This document shows positions 42,578 to 52,760 of a stretch of 64,000 bases of DNA, one piece after another; within the stretch, counting starts at the first letter, position 1, and the number at the start of each line of letters is the position of its first letter. The notes beneath the pieces were generated by a model, which saw only the letters and a program-made list of their open reading frames with translations, was not told the origin of the DNA and did not search any database. The position numbers and the translations under genes were made by a program. The stretch spans positions 1 through 64,000 of the forward strand of contig NZ_CCDG010000008.1 of the NCBI RefSeq assembly GCF_000723885.1, written 5' to 3'. Origin of the DNA: Paenibacillus camerounensis (GTDB lineage: Bacteria; Bacillota; Bacilli; Paenibacillales; Paenibacillaceae).

Positions 42578-42678
42578 GAAATACAAGAATTTTTATATGT
42601 TTTACGCTATCCATAATCCTTATCTTTCTCGCAGGAACGGTTACCGCCTTCTCTGAAAAACGGCATAGCCGTTTCTAC
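42577..42678 (+). repeat. Dispersed structured repeat, copy B
   Basis: The element begins at the T run of the preceding terminator with GAAATACAAG and shares ATATGTTTTACGCTAT, TCCTTATCTTTCTCGCAG and GGTTACCG with the copy at 7913-8010. The 3' half folds as GCAGGAACGG with CCGTTTCTAC around an inner CCG/CGG pairing. Similarity covers the whole unit with scattered substitutions. It fills most of the 250-base gap before the UbiD-family gene. Confidence 0.65.
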
Positions 42679-42772
42679 TTATCTGCTGCGGCACATTAGG
42701 CGTTTGACCTCGGCTCCCGGCTCATTGATAATAAAGAGGAACCTATTTCTTCTGCAGATTGGAGTAAGACCA

Positions 42773-44608
42773 ATGACATACCGCAATTTGGAAGAATGCA
42801 TTAACGATCTTGAGAAGCACGGGCATCTGATCCGGATCCGTGAGGAAGTCGATCCTCACCTGGAGATGGCAGCCATCCATATGAAGGTGTATGAGGCAGG
42901 CGGACCCGCACTGTTATTCGAAAAGGTAAAGGGCTCCAGATACCGCGCGGTATCCAACCTGTTCGGCACAATCGAGCGCAGCAAGTTTATTTTCCGGGAT
43001 ACGTGGGAATCATCCCAGGATGTTATCGCCCTCCGGGATGATCCGATGAAGGCGCTGAAGGCACCGTTCAAATATGTCGGCACAGGGCTTGCGGCCCGTA
43101 AGGCGCTGCCGCTCAAGCTGCCTGGCGGACTGCCGCCTGGCTTCGAGGAGATTCAGATCTCCGACTTGCCGCAGATCAAGCACTGGCAGGGGGACGGCGG
43201 CGCTTTTGTAACGCTCCCGCAGGTCTATTCGGAGGACCCGGACAAGCCGGGGATCATGAATTCCAATCTGGGGATGTACCGGATTCAGCTCAGCGGCAAC
43301 GATTATGAGATTAATAAAGAGGTAGGCGTCCATTACCAGATTCACCGCGGCATCGGGATCCACCAGAGCCATGCGGTTAAGCGGGGTGAGCCGCTCAAGG
43401 TCAGCTGCTTCATCGGAGGGCCTCCAGCCCATACACTCTCTGCGGTTATGCCGCTGCCGGAAGGCCTCAGCGAGATGACCTTTGCCGGCCTGATTGGCGG
43501 ACGCCATTTCCGCTACAGCTATGTTGACGGCTTCTGCGTCAGTGCGGATGCGGATTTTGTGATTACCGGCGAGATCCATCCCGGCGACACGAAGCCGGAA
43601 GGGCCGTTCGGTGATCACCTGGGCTATTACAGCCTGACTCACCCGTTTCCGGTAATGAAGGTGCATAAGGTCTATGCCAAAAAAGGCGCAATCTACCCCT
43701 TCACAGTCGTAGGACGGCCGCCGCAGGAGGATACCGCCTTCGGCGAGCTGATCCATGAGCTGACCGGCAGTGCGATCAAGAATGAGGTGCCCGGTGTAAA
43801 AGAAGTACATGCCGTCGATGCGGCAGGTGTGCATCCGCTGCTGTTCGCGATCGGCAGCGAGCGCTACACGCCTTACCAGCAGCTGAAGCAGCCGGCAGAG
43901 CTGCTGACGATTGCCAACCGGGTGCTCGGCACCGGCCAGCTCAGTCTGGCTAAATATCTGTTCATCACTGCAGTGGAGGACCGTCCGGTCAGCACGCATG
44001 ATATCCCTGATTTCCTGACGTATATTCTGGAGCGGATCGACCTGCGGCGGGATATTCATTTCCAGACGAATACAACCATTGATACGCTGGATTACTCGGG
44101 AACGGGGATCAACACGGGGAGTAAGGTTGTTTTTGCCGCAGTGGGCGATGTAAAAAGAACGCTGTGCACAGAGGTGCCGGAGGTTCTGGCCTCTCTGGAG
44201 GGCTTCGGTGAGGCTAAGCTGGTCCTGCCGGGTATAGTGGCGCTTACGGGACCTGCATTTACGACCTATGATGATACCGAGCAGGAAATGAGCCGCCTGA
44301 GTGCTGCCATTGAAGCGCAGGGTCCGCTTGCGGAATGCCCGATGATCATCCTGTGCGATGACAGCAGTTTCATGAGCGAAGAGCTGAACAATTTCCTGTG
44401 GGCGACCTTTACGCGCAGCAACCCATCGCATGATATTCACGGTGTGAACAGCAGAATCGTGCACAAGCACTGGGCCTGCGACAATGTCATTATTGATGCC
44501 CGCGTGAAGCCGCACCAGGCGCCGCCGCTCATTCCCGATCCGGATGTGCAGCGCAATATTGAACGGGTGTTTGCACAGGGCGGAAGCCTCAGCAGTATCC
44601 GCAAGTAA
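42773..44608 (+). CDS. UbiD-family decarboxylase
   Basis: This 611-residue enzyme catalyses reversible decarboxylation of an aromatic or unsaturated acid using prenylated FMN. The start ATG follows GGAGTAAGACC; the open frame upstream is ignored because it crosses the repeat. The family is clear from LEECINDLEKHGHLIRI at the N-terminus, MYRIQLSGNDYEINKEVG and HYQIHRGIGIHQSHA (prFMN-binding region, about 175-215), and the E-x2-R...E-type region GPFGDHLGYYSL near 285. The length and C-terminus fit the menaquinone-type (MqnP/UbiD) and phenolic acid decarboxylase branch. No UbiX prenyltransferase is in the window, so the cofactor must come from elsewhere. Confidence 0.9.
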   Translation: MTYRNLEECINDLEKHGHLIRIREEVDPHLEMAAIHMKVYEAGGPALLFEKVKGSRYRAVSNLFGTIERSKFIFRDTWESSQDVIALRDDPMKALKAPFKYVGTGLAARKALPLKLPGGLPPGFEEIQISDLPQIKHWQGDGGAFVTLPQVYSEDPDKPGIMNSNLGMYRIQLSGNDYEINKEVGVHYQIHRGIGIHQSHAVKRGEPLKVSCFIGGPPAHTLSAVMPLPEGLSEMTFAGLIGGRHFRYSYVDGFCVSADADFVITGEIHPGDTKPEGPFGDHLGYYSLTHPFPVMKVHKVYAKKGAIYPFTVVGRPPQEDTAFGELIHELTGSAIKNEVPGVKEVHAVDAAGVHPLLFAIGSERYTPYQQLKQPAELLTIANRVLGTGQLSLAKYLFITAVEDRPVSTHDIPDFLTYILERIDLRRDIHFQTNTTIDTLDYSGTGINTGSKVVFAAVGDVKRTLCTEVPEVLASLEGFGEAKLVLPGIVALTGPAFTTYDDTEQEMSRLSAAIEAQGPLAECPMIILCDDSSFMSEELNNFLWATFTRSNPSHDIHGVNSRIVHKHWACDNVIIDARVKPHQAPPLIPDPDVQRNIERVFAQGGSLSSIRK

Positions 44609-44618
44609 GGTATGGACA

Positions 44619-44664
44619 AGAGATGTTCCGTCAGCCGGGTAACGGCGGGGCATCTCTTTTTCTT
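44619..44664 (+). terminator. Rho-independent terminator
   Basis: AGAGATG pairs with CATCTCT, with an inner CCG/CGG pairing, followed by TTTTTCTTTT. It ends the UbiD-family gene. Confidence 0.88.
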
Positions 44665-44811
44665 TTATATAGTAGAATCTCATCGTAACGGACTCCCTTG
44701 CCGCCTTCATATGTTCATTTGAAGAAACCCGTAAGCTCATTTATACTGGTTAGGGAAATTATGGATGTTAGGGCTGGTGCGTCCAATAACTATCGTTATG
44801 AGGTGAATACA

Positions 44812-45372
44812 TTGGAAGTAATGGAGTCAGAACGGCTGATATTACGGCGGTTTAAGCCTGAGGATGCCACGGATTTGTATGAGTACCTTTCCAGGGAAGA
44901 CGTTGTGAAATTTGAGCCATACGGTGTACATAATGAGGCTGATTGTGAGGCTGAGGCGCTGCGGCGTTCCGGTGATCCGGCATTTTGGGCTGTCTGCCTG
45001 AAGGAATCGGGCAAGCTGATCGGCAACCTGTATTTTCAGCAGCAGCAGCCTGCCGCTTTCCGGACCTGGGAGCTTGGTTATGTGTTTAACAGCAGGTTCC
45101 ACGGCTGCGGGTATGCGGCGGAGGCCTGCCGGCGGCTGCTGGATTACGGATTCAGCGATTTGCAGATACGGCGTGTAACGGCTCGTTGTAATCCGGATAA
45201 CGCACCGTCATGGCGTCTGCTTGAGCGGCTGAAGCTGCGGCGGGAAGGGTATTTCCTTAAGACCGGTTATTTTAAGCATGATGAGCACGGTGAACCCAAA
45301 TGGCAGGATACCTTTGCATACGGACTGCTTGGGAGTGAGTGGTTCAGTATGGCTGAGGAGCCTGTGATCTAA
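44812..45372 (+). CDS. GNAT family N-acetyltransferase (RimJ/RimL type)
   Basis: This 186-residue acetyltransferase is read from TTG 44812, six bases after AGGTG; the frame is open upstream but without a ribosome binding site. It opens MESERLILRRFKPEDATDLY, the hallmark of the RimJ/RimL group. The CoA loop lies in FNSRFHGCGYAAEACRRLL and the late motif in RVTARCNPDNAPSWRLLERL. The WYL regulator gene starts one base after its stop, so the two are an operon with the third gene at 46363 probably also included. The substrate is unknown. Confidence 0.88.
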   Translation: MEVMESERLILRRFKPEDATDLYEYLSREDVVKFEPYGVHNEADCEAEALRRSGDPAFWAVCLKESGKLIGNLYFQQQQPAAFRTWELGYVFNSRFHGCGYAAEACRRLLDYGFSDLQIRRVTARCNPDNAPSWRLLERLKLRREGYFLKTGYFKHDEHGEPKWQDTFAYGLLGSEWFSMAEEPVI

Positions 45373-45373
45373 G

Positions 45374-46294
45374 ATGAAGGTAAACAGGCTGCTGGGTATA
45401 GTGGTATACCTACTTAACAGGGATGTGGTCAGTGCACGTGCCCTGGCTGAGAAATTTGAGGTTTCCCCGCGTACGATTCAGCGTGATATGGACTCGATTG
45501 GCGAGGCAGGCATCCCGGTAGGCTCCGTACAGGGCAAGAGCGGCGGCTATTACATTCTGGACAGTTACAAAATGAACAGGCAGCTGCTCCAGTCAGAGGA
45601 TTACATGTACATTGTGGCTGCGTTAAAGGGACTGGTCTCCGGCTACAACAGCAGGCGGGCAGAGGAAACGGTAGAAAAAATGATCTCCCTGTCCCCGGCG
45701 GGCCTCCTGTCTGAGCAGCCGTTCCGGCTGCAGCTGGATACGCTGCGTGAAGGTAACGGAACCTTACGTTCAATCGAAGTTATCGAAGAGGCGATCCGCA
45801 GCCGGACTGCGGTCCAGTTTCAGTATACGGATGCGCAGCAGTCTGTCTCCAGCCGATATGTGGAGCCCTTGCTTTTGTCATACAGATGGTATGCCTGGTA
45901 TCTGTTTGCCTATTGCTGCGAACGTAAGGATTACCGGCTGTTCCGTCTGTCGAGGATCAGGGAAATCCGAAATACCGGTCAGGCCTTTATTCATATTCAC
46001 GGAAATGCGGAGCAACTGCTTGCGGCCCATCAGGATGTACGGCCCTGCATCAGCATTAAGCTTGCCTGTCCTGCCGGCAGGAGGGTTCAGCTGGAAGAAG
46101 CTTTTCCGAATGCCAGCGTAGTTGAAGAACGCGGCGCTGAGCTGATCCTGCAATTCAGTGTGCCAGAGACAGAAACCGGCTGGTTCGGAATTCTGCTGCT
46201 GAACGCCGGCTGCTGTACCGTGCTGGAGCCTGAGACACTGCGCCAGCGGCTGCAGAGCCATGCCCGGATGATTGTGCAGCAATATGAGAAATGA
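45374..46294 (+). CDS. YafY-type HTH and WYL domain transcriptional regulator
   Basis: This 306-residue regulator has an N-terminal DeoR-like winged helix (residues 1-60, with ALAEKFEVSPRTIQRDMDSI as recognition region) and a WYL domain from about 135 to 215 containing LSYRWYAWYLFAYCCE and YRLFRLSRI. The C-terminal WCX-like extension ends the protein. WYL domains bind ligands or nucleic acid and often repress nearby genes. It is encoded one base after the acetyltransferase gene and four overlapping codons' distance from the next open frame, suggesting a three-gene unit. Confidence 0.9.
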   Translation: MKVNRLLGIVVYLLNRDVVSARALAEKFEVSPRTIQRDMDSIGEAGIPVGSVQGKSGGYYILDSYKMNRQLLQSEDYMYIVAALKGLVSGYNSRRAEETVEKMISLSPAGLLSEQPFRLQLDTLREGNGTLRSIEVIEEAIRSRTAVQFQYTDAQQSVSSRYVEPLLLSYRWYAWYLFAYCCERKDYRLFRLSRIREIRNTGQAFIHIHGNAEQLLAAHQDVRPCISIKLACPAGRRVQLEEAFPNASVVEERGAELILQFSVPETETGWFGILLLNAGCCTVLEPETLRQRLQSHARMIVQQYEK

Positions 46295-46362
46295 CGACAG
46301 GCTGTTGTCCGGTTTACCTGCTTATAATGGATTCATTCCCATTCCATAAGGAGGATTATATC

Positions 46363-46932
46363 ATGAACCTTGACTTTACAGACCCGTATACCTGTTGTCC
46401 CGTATTAGAAACCGAAAGCTTCAGCCTGAGGTTAGTCCGGATGGAGGATGCTAAGGATTTGCTCAGATGCTATAGTGATCCGGAATCCATCCCTCTGTTT
46501 AACAGCGACAACTGCCATTACGGGTTCAGAATGAACACACTTGAGGAAATGGAGAGTTGTATTGAAGCCTGGCTGGCAGAATTCCGGGCACGGGGGTTTG
46601 TACGATTCAGTATTGTTAATCAAGCATCTCAGCGGGTAATCGGAACTGTCGAATTTTTCACGAGGAAGCTTGGGCAGGGGGAGGAAAAGGGTGAGGCCGG
46701 TATTCTAAGACTGGATCTGGCCTCTGAGTATGAGCAGGCTGATGTGTTAGCTGAGATAATAGAGCTGGTAGAGCTGCAGTTTCCGCAGCATTTCACCTTC
46801 AGCGGCCTGTTAACCAAGGCGGTTCCCCAGGCGGTGCACCGGGTCGCAGTGCTTCAGAGACTGGGCTACCATAAGCTGGAGAGAAGCAGCGAACTGCCGT
46901 ATGGGGATTATTATCTTAAGATGAAGGATTAA
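46363..46932 (+). CDS. GNAT family N-acetyltransferase
   Basis: This 189-residue acetyltransferase starts at ATG 46363 behind AAGGAGGATTATATC, which decides against the longer frame from 46291. The N-terminal part reads FSLRLVRMEDAKDLLRCYSD, as in RimJ/RimL-like enzymes. The central strands RFSIVNQASQRVIGTVEFF and the late HRVAVLQRLGYHKLERSSEL complete the fold. The usual Q/R-x2-G-x-G/A loop is not obvious (DLASEYEQADVLAE stands in its place), so CoA binding may be unusual. It is the last gene of the acetyltransferase-WYL cluster, followed by a terminator. Confidence 0.83.
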   Translation: MNLDFTDPYTCCPVLETESFSLRLVRMEDAKDLLRCYSDPESIPLFNSDNCHYGFRMNTLEEMESCIEAWLAEFRARGFVRFSIVNQASQRVIGTVEFFTRKLGQGEEKGEAGILRLDLASEYEQADVLAEIIELVELQFPQHFTFSGLLTKAVPQAVHRVAVLQRLGYHKLERSSELPYGDYYLKMKD

Positions 46933-46963
46933 AGAGCGGCGATCCCGCCCATATAAGTGTGAA

Positions 46964-47011
46964 TAGCCCGTCCAAACTCCCAGGTGGAGTCTTGGCCGGG
47001 CTAAGTTTTTT
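46964..47011 (+). terminator. Rho-independent terminator
   Basis: TAGCCCG pairs with CGGGCTA, with extended inner pairing (CTCC with GGAG), followed by GTTTTTTG. Confidence 0.85.
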
Positions 47012-47142
47012 GCAGAAGAATGTCGAAAAAAGGTGTAGGGATAAGATAGCATTAAGAGGTAGAATGAAACAACGCTATGAGGAACGGACAGTAGAGCTGC
47101 AGCAGAGGAAATAATATAGAAATAAAGGGTGGTTGGCGGCGG

Positions 47143-50100
47143 ATGGAGAATGGCAGGATAGGCGGGGTATGGGCGGCTCTGGTGCTGTACATATTGGCTT
47201 GTATCTGGGTAGAGATCCAATACAGCAGCATACTGTGGATGATTATTGTAACAGGCGGACCGCTGCTGGTCTGCTGTGCTTTTTGGAAAAGAGGGGGCGC
47301 CAGCGGGCCGGAGTTAAAAAAATCACGCCAATGGATTCAGCTTGCGTTCCTGCTGTGGTCGACGGGGAATCTCTTTCTGTCTCTGTTTCCGGGGGGCCAG
47401 ACCCTTTCTTTCGGAGAGGAGCCGCACAGTGTGCTGCTGGCAGTAATGGTTCATATTCCGGCAAGAGTTGCGATTCTGTTCGGCATTATACATGTTTACA
47501 GAAGATTGAAAAAGCGAATCAGCAGACTGCAGGTTCTCTGGGATCAGATTACAATTGTGGAGTGCATTGTGGGCAGTATATGGTTTATCTTTTTTCAGGA
47601 TGAAGCCTTTCACTGGATGCCGGGGGGCCTGCAGTCGTTCGCCGTTTTCTTTTATCTGCTCGTACCGCTGCTGGTGCTGGCCGGACTTACCCTGATTTGG
47701 ATCTATATGGACAGCAGCCAGCGCACACCCGGCTGTATCCTGCTGATTTTGGGGATTGCCCTGATCGGGACGCTCGATCTCATTCAGGCGCTGCACGGCG
47801 GACTAATCTCAAGTCCATACATAGACAGCCTGTACCGGCTCTCCATCGCAGGTATAGCAGCAAGCGGTATGATGGGGACGCTGCAGATTAGCAAGATGGA
47901 ACCCGCAGCCACACCGGAGAATAGTCCGCGGATGCTGAAGGGCGGGATTCTCTTTTTAATGTATCCTGTGATGATTGTGCTGCTGAAAGGCTTCTCTGTA
48001 TATGTGTTTCTGTACTTTACGATCATTATTATGGCCTATTTCATTGTAAGGCTGTATGCCAAGCAGACTATCGCCGCCAAAAAAATGCTGGAAACCGAAA
48101 GGGAGTACAACGAGAAGCTGCGCCTCTATCTGAATGTTATTGAGCAGGCGCCGATGTCTATTCTGATTACGGACAAAGACAGGCAGATTGAATATATTAA
48201 TCCTTATTTTACTGAGGTGACCGGATACTCCAAAGCGGAAATTCTCGGCAAGACACCATCCCTCCTGAAGACGGACAAGACTGAACGTGAGACCTATAAT
48301 CAATTAAATGAAACGCTGGATGCAGGGGGGCGATGGCACGGGGAATTTGTTAACCGCAAAAAGAACGGCGAGGAATACACGGAAGCGGTGATTGTCTCTT
48401 CCATTAAAAATGACAGCGGTGAGGTCACGCATTACGTCGGCATTAAAGAGGATATTTCCGAATACAAGCGGATGAGAAAAGAGCTGTCAGACCAGCTGTT
48501 CTTCACCTCACAGTTAATTGATACGCTGCCGTATCCGCTATTTTATATTGATGAACGGCAGTGCTTTCTAGGCTGTAATGCCGCTTATGAGCAGGCCTTT
48601 CAGGTGTCGCGCACTGATCTGGCCGGCATTCCGATGAGTATGCTGCCGCATTTGCCGGAGGACGGGTACCGTAATCTGAGCGAGATGATGACTGAAGTGG
48701 CAGCGACCGGCCGATCCTCGAACCGGCAGATTATCAGAACCTTTGCTTCGGGGGAAGCGCACCATATTCTGTATTCCCTGTCTGCATTCCGCTTGTCCGA
48801 TTATTCGGTCGGCGGGTATCTGGGGATTATGACGGACATCAGCGATCTGAAGCATAAGGAAAAAGAGATTATCGATAACCGCAATTTCCTTGATGCCATC
48901 ATCAGCCATATGCCGCTCATGATAACGGTGAAGGATGCGCAGACCCTGAAGATTTTTAAGGCTAATCAGGCCAGTGCGGATTTCCTTGGCATAGCGCCTG
49001 AGCAGCTGGTAGGTCTGGATCTGGGGACGGTGTTCCCTGAGGCGATTGCCCGCAAGCTGATGGATGCGGATAAAAGAGTAATTGCCACCGGCCAGACCTT
49101 CAGCGAAATCGAGATTATTCCCGACGACGGCGAGCATTGCAACCTCAGATATGTGCTGACCACCAAGCTTCCGATTATGGATGCCGAGGGGCAGCCGCTC
49201 TACCTGCTCAGCGTATCGGAGGATATAACCGATGCCAAACGGCAGGAGGCGGAGCTGAAATCGGCGCTTAATCTGGCGGAAGAGGCAACAGCCGCCAAGT
49301 CGCAGTTTCTGGCAAATATGAGCCATGAGATCCGTACACCGATGAATGCGATTATCGGCATGGCGTATCTCGCGCTTAAGACCGGCCTTAACCCTGTACA
49401 GCAGGATTACATCTCCAAAATCCATAATGCCGGAACCTCACTGCTGAGCATCATTAATGAAATTCTTGATTTTTCAAAGGTGGAATCAGGCAAGCTGGAG
49501 CTGGAGAACACGGACTTTACACTCATGGAGGTCTTTACCGGGGCACTGGATCTGTCCAGCCAGACGGCCGGGGAAAAGGGGCTGCAGCTGCTCTGTACAA
49601 TCCAGCCTGAGGTGCCTGCCAAGCTCAGCGGTGACCCGCTGCGTCTGGGACAGATTATTACGAACCTGCTGAGCAACGCGGTTAAATTCACAAGTGAGGG
49701 TGAGATATCCATTGCTGCTGAGCTGAACAGCCGGATTGACAGCAGGGTCAAGCTGCAGATCAGCGTGCGCGACACCGGCATCGGCATGAGCAAAGAGACG
49801 GAGAGCAAGGTGTTTCAGGCCTTTACCCAAGCCGACAGCTCGACTACGCGGAGGTTTGGCGGAACGGGACTGGGACTGGCCATCAGCCTCAAGCTGGTAG
49901 AAAATATGGGCGGCAGTCTGTGGGTGGACAGTGTGGAAGGGCAGGGCAGCACCTTTTCCTTTACCGCCTGGTTTGATCTGGCGCAGAATACGGCTTCTCC
50001 AGTTCTGCTGCCGGAAGCGGCTTCGCAGGTTCAGGAAAAGGATTACAGGCTGGCCGGAACCCGGGTGCTGGTAGCTGAAGATAATGAAATTAACCGGCAG

Positions 50101-51204
50101 ATTGCCGCGGAGCTGCTGAGAAGCCAGGGAATGCTGCCGGATCTGGCGGTGAACGGGGCTGAAGCCGTGCGGCTCATTGAAGCAATGCCTGCGGACCGGC
50201 CCTACGGCATCGTCCTGATGGATCTGCAAATGCCGGAGATGGACGGCTTCGAGGCGGCGGCGAGAATCCGCGAGCTGTCTCCGGGACTGCCGGTAATTGC
50301 CATGACGGCCCGGACGATGCAGGAGGAGCGGGAGCGCAGCTTCGCTTCAGGGATGAACGGGCATATTGCCAAGCCGGTTGACCCGGATATTCTGTTCACC
50401 AAGATCAGCAGATGGGTTACAGACGGGACGGCCCGGCAGGCTGGTGCGAGTGCGGAAGTGAGTGCTGGGGCAAGTGCGGGAGCTAGTGCTGATGCGAGTG
50501 CGGGAGCAACTACGGAAGTGAGTCCTGAAGTAAGTGCAAGTGCTGGTGCAGGAATTGATGCAAGTGCTGACGCTGGTGCGTTGTCTATTCTGCGGCTCGG
50601 CGGAATTGATACGGCAGGCGGTCTGACCCGGGTGGGGCACAACCGGACATTGTACAGCAGCCTGCTGCTGAAGTATGCGGACAGCCAGCATGAAATGGTT
50701 CAGGCACTGCGTGAGGCGCTCCGGAAGGAGGAGGCTGCAGCTGCGGAAAGACTGGCCCATAACCTGAAAGGGGTATCGGGAAATCTCGGGGTTACCGAGA
50801 TCGAGAAGCTGGCCGGTAGCCTGGGTGCAATGTTCATCAGTGAAGCAGAGCCGGAGGAGCTGGAGGAGCTGCTGCGCAGGCTGGAAACGGCTGTGCAGGA
50901 CAGCTCCGGTATCATTCTCAAGCAGCTGGGCAGCAGCCGGCATCCAGCAGTGCCGGCGGAAGAGACCGGACAGCTGACAGTCCCGGCTGTGCAACTCCTT
51001 GAACGGCTGCTGGAGCTGCTGCTGGATGATGACAGTGAAGCTGTTGATTATTATGCCGATATAAGGGATACGGTGGCCCATCTGATACAACAGGCAGATA
51101 TGAAGCGGCTGGAGCACAGCCTTAGCCGGTTCGAATATGAGGAGGCTGTGGAATTAACCCGGCAGGTCCTCCTTAAAAGTCAATATGAACAGAGGTTGAT
51201 GTAA
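47143..51204 (+). CDS. Hybrid sensor histidine kinase with three PAS, receiver and HPt domains
   Basis: This 1353-residue membrane kinase starts a phosphorelay. The order is: about nine transmembrane helices (1-310), PAS domains at about 325-445, 446-572 and 573-705, then HisKA with the phospho-accepting His728 in [11 protein letters not shown], HATPase with DTGIGM (877) and [11 protein letters not shown] (906), a receiver domain with Asp1027 in [12 protein letters not shown], an Ala/Ser/Glu-rich linker (about 1096-1146) and an HPt domain with His1206 in LAHNLKG. All phospho-transfer residues are present. The HD-GYP response regulator gene begins three bases after the stop, so His-Asp-His-Asp transfer to that regulator is the likely route. 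The signal is unknown. Confidence 0.93.
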   Translation: MENGRIGGVWAALVLYILACIWVEIQYSSILWMIIVTGGPLLVCCAFWKRGGASGPELKKSRQWIQLAFLLWSTGNLFLSLFPGGQTLSFGEEPHSVLLAVMVHIPARVAILFGIIHVYRRLKKRISRLQVLWDQITIVECIVGSIWFIFFQDEAFHWMPGGLQSFAVFFYLLVPLLVLAGLTLIWIYMDSSQRTPGCILLILGIALIGTLDLIQALHGGLISSPYIDSLYRLSIAGIAASGMMGTLQISKMEPAATPENSPRMLKGGILFLMYPVMIVLLKGFSVYVFLYFTIIIMAYFIVRLYAKQTIAAKKMLETEREYNEKLRLYLNVIEQAPMSILITDKDRQIEYINPYFTEVTGYSKAEILGKTPSLLKTDKTERETYNQLNETLDAGGRWHGEFVNRKKNGEEYTEAVIVSSIKNDSGEVTHYVGIKEDISEYKRMRKELSDQLFFTSQLIDTLPYPLFYIDERQCFLGCNAAYEQAFQVSRTDLAGIPMSMLPHLPEDGYRNLSEMMTEVAATGRSSNRQIIRTFASGEAHHILYSLSAFRLSDYSVGGYLGIMTDISDLKHKEKEIIDNRNFLDAIISHMPLMITVKDAQTLKIFKANQASADFLGIAPEQLVGLDLGTVFPEAIARKLMDADKRVIATGQTFSEIEIIPDDGEHCNLRYVLTTKLPIMDAEGQPLYLLSVSEDITDAKRQEAELKSALNLAEEATAAKSQFLANMSHEIRTPMNAIIGMAYLALKTGLNPVQQDYISKIHNAGTSLLSIINEILDFSKVESGKLELENTDFTLMEVFTGALDLSSQTAGEKGLQLLCTIQPEVPAKLSGDPLRLGQIITNLLSNAVKFTSEGEISIAAELNSRIDSRVKLQISVRDTGIGMSKETESKVFQAFTQADSSTTRRFGGTGLGLAISLKLVENMGGSLWVDSVEGQGSTFSFTAWFDLAQNTASPVLLPEAASQVQEKDYRLAGTRVLVAEDNEINRQIAAELLRSQGMLPDLAVNGAEAVRLIEAMPADRPYGIVLMDLQMPEMDGFEAAARIRELSPGLPVIAMTARTMQEERERSFASGMNGHIAKPVDPDILFTKISRWVTDGTARQAGASAEVSAGASAGASADASAGATTEVSPEVSASAGAGIDASADAGALSILRLGGIDTAGGLTRVGHNRTLYSSLLLKYADSQHEMVQALREALRKEEAAAAERLAHNLKGVSGNLGVTEIEKLAGSLGAMFISEAEPEELEELLRRLETAVQDSSGIILKQLGSSRHPAVPAEETGQLTVPAVQLLERLLELLLDDDSEAVDYYADIRDTVAHLIQQADMKRLEHSLSRFEYEEAVELTRQVLLKSQYEQRLM

Positions 51205-51207
51205 ACA

Positions 51208-52284
51208 ATGCTGGATTTAAGATCTGTTATATTAGTCGTAGACGACACGCCGGACAATATTGCCCTGCTCAGCGGCCTGCTGAAGGAATGCTACAAGGTG
51301 AAGGTGGCTACGAACGGTGAAAAAGCGCTGCAGATTGCCAAGGCTGCTCCCCCCGATCTGATTCTGCTGGATATTATGATGCCGGGCATGGACGGTTACG
51401 AAACCTGCCGCAGGCTGATGCAGGATGAGGTGCTGAGGGAGATACCGGTGATTTTTCTGACTGCAAAAGAAGAGGTGGAGGATGAGAACAAGGGCTTCGA
51501 TTCCGGTGCGGTCGATTATATTACCAAGCCGATTAGTGCGCCGATACTCCTCTCTCGCGTGAAGACACATCTGACACTTAAGCGCTCCAAGGATTTTCTT
51601 GCTGACAAAAACCAGTATCTCGAAGCAGAAATCTCCCGGCGGATCCAGGAGATATCGCTGATTCAGGAGGTCTCGGTCATGGCGATGGCGGCGCTGGCGG
51701 AAATGCGTGATCCCGAGACGGGTAATCATATTCAAAGAACCAAGCTGTATATCAAGGAGCTGGCAACCCGGCTTGGCCGGACGGATAAATATGCGGATGT
51801 CCTCAGCCCCGAGCATATCAGCCTGATTGTCACCTCGGCTCCGCTGCATGACATCGGCAAGGTGGGCATCCCGGACCATATTCTTCTCAAGCCGGGCAAG
51901 CTGACAGACGAAGAATATGAAGTAATGAAGACGCACACGACCCAGGGCCGGGATGCGGTCCTGCGTGCCGAGCGGCTGATGAACAGCACCGAAACCTTTC
52001 TGCGGTTCGCCAAGGAGATCGTCTATTCCCATCATGAAAAATGGGACGGTACCGGCTATCCGCAAGGATTGACCGGCGATGCAATCCCGTTATCGGCTAG
52101 GCTGATGGCGGTTGCTGATGTGTACGATGCGCTAACCAGCAAACGTGTCTACAAGGAGGCGATGAGCCATGAGCGGGCAGTTGATATTATTGTCGGGGAT
52201 GCCGGCCGGCATTTTGACCCCGATATCGTGGAGATTTTTGTGAAATGCAGCCAGAAATTTCAGGAGATTTCTGACCGGTACTAG
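51208..52284 (+). CDS. Response regulator with HD-GYP domain (c-di-GMP phosphodiesterase)
   Basis: This 358-residue cytoplasmic regulator has an N-terminal receiver (residues 1-125) with Asp55 in LILLDIMMPGMDG and the Lys of TKPISAPIL. Its HD-GYP domain (about 150-350) contains HDIGKVGIPDHIL (His214-Asp215) and HHEKWDGTGYPQGL with GYP near 280. Such enzymes open c-di-GMP to pGpG or GMP. It is immediately downstream of the hybrid kinase and is the probable end point of that relay, linking an unknown signal to c-di-GMP level and hence to motility or matrix. Confidence 0.93.
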   Translation: MLDLRSVILVVDDTPDNIALLSGLLKECYKVKVATNGEKALQIAKAAPPDLILLDIMMPGMDGYETCRRLMQDEVLREIPVIFLTAKEEVEDENKGFDSGAVDYITKPISAPILLSRVKTHLTLKRSKDFLADKNQYLEAEISRRIQEISLIQEVSVMAMAALAEMRDPETGNHIQRTKLYIKELATRLGRTDKYADVLSPEHISLIVTSAPLHDIGKVGIPDHILLKPGKLTDEEYEVMKTHTTQGRDAVLRAERLMNSTETFLRFAKEIVYSHHEKWDGTGYPQGLTGDAIPLSARLMAVADVYDALTSKRVYKEAMSHERAVDIIVGDAGRHFDPDIVEIFVKCSQKFQEISDRY

Positions 52285-52317
52285 GCGGCCGCAGCCGTCT
52301 ATAGCAGCTTTTCAAAA

Positions 52318-52360
52318 AGAGCCCGACCCATCTTCTATGGCAGAAGATCGGTCGGGCTCT
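52318..52360 (+). terminator. Rho-independent terminator or inverted repeat
   Basis: A 19-bp stem with one mismatch pairs 52318-52336 with 52342-52360. The tail GCTATTTATT is only moderately T-rich. It ends the kinase-regulator operon. Confidence 0.82.
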
Positions 52361-52450
52361 GCTATTTATTATAGTAGGGAAGGGCAGATAGATGATGAGA
52401 GTCGTGACGGTCGGCGTGTAGCCAGTGGAGATAGAGGGAAGCATGCCCCT

Positions 52451-52757
52451 GATTCCGGCGAAGAGGGCCAATTGCCGAAATGAGAGGCAAAAATGCCTCT
52501 GATTCCGGCGAGAGCGGGCCGGATGGCGAAATGAGAGGCAAAAATGCCTTTGATTCCGCCGAAACCCGGCCGAACGGCGAAATGAGAGGCAAAAATGCCT
52601 CTGATTCCGGCGAGAGCGGGCCGGATGGCGAAATGAGAGGCAAAAGTGCCTTTGATTCCGGCGAGAGCGGGCCGGACGGCGAAATGAGAGGCCAAAATGC
52701 CTTTGATTCCGCCGAACCCCCGGCCGAACGGCGAAATGAAAGGCAAAAGTGCCTCTG
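52451..52757. repeat. 51-bp tandem repeat array, six units with hairpins
   Basis: GATTCCGGCG-type unit starts lie at 52451, 52501, 52552, 52603, 52654 and 52705, giving one spacing of 50 and four of 51 bases. Each unit continues with a GGGCCGGAYGGCGAAATG segment and a short hairpin AGAGGCAAAAATGCCTCT. Some units carry GCCGAA in place of GGCGAG, so two unit types alternate. Because 51 is divisible by three the array is open in several frames, but no ribosome binding site is present. With the terminator before it, this accounts for the 476-base gap. Confidence 0.9.
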
Positions 52758-52760
52758 CGG

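Noticed and set aside
43010..44740. 576-codon minus-strand frame opposite the UbiD-family gene
   Set aside because: It is the shadow of a well-supported gene. The translation has no domain and is rich in the His/Arg/Gln typical of antisense frames.
52451..52757. CRISPR array
   Set aside because: Whole 51-bp units are repeated head to tail with no unique spacers, and no cas genes are in the window.
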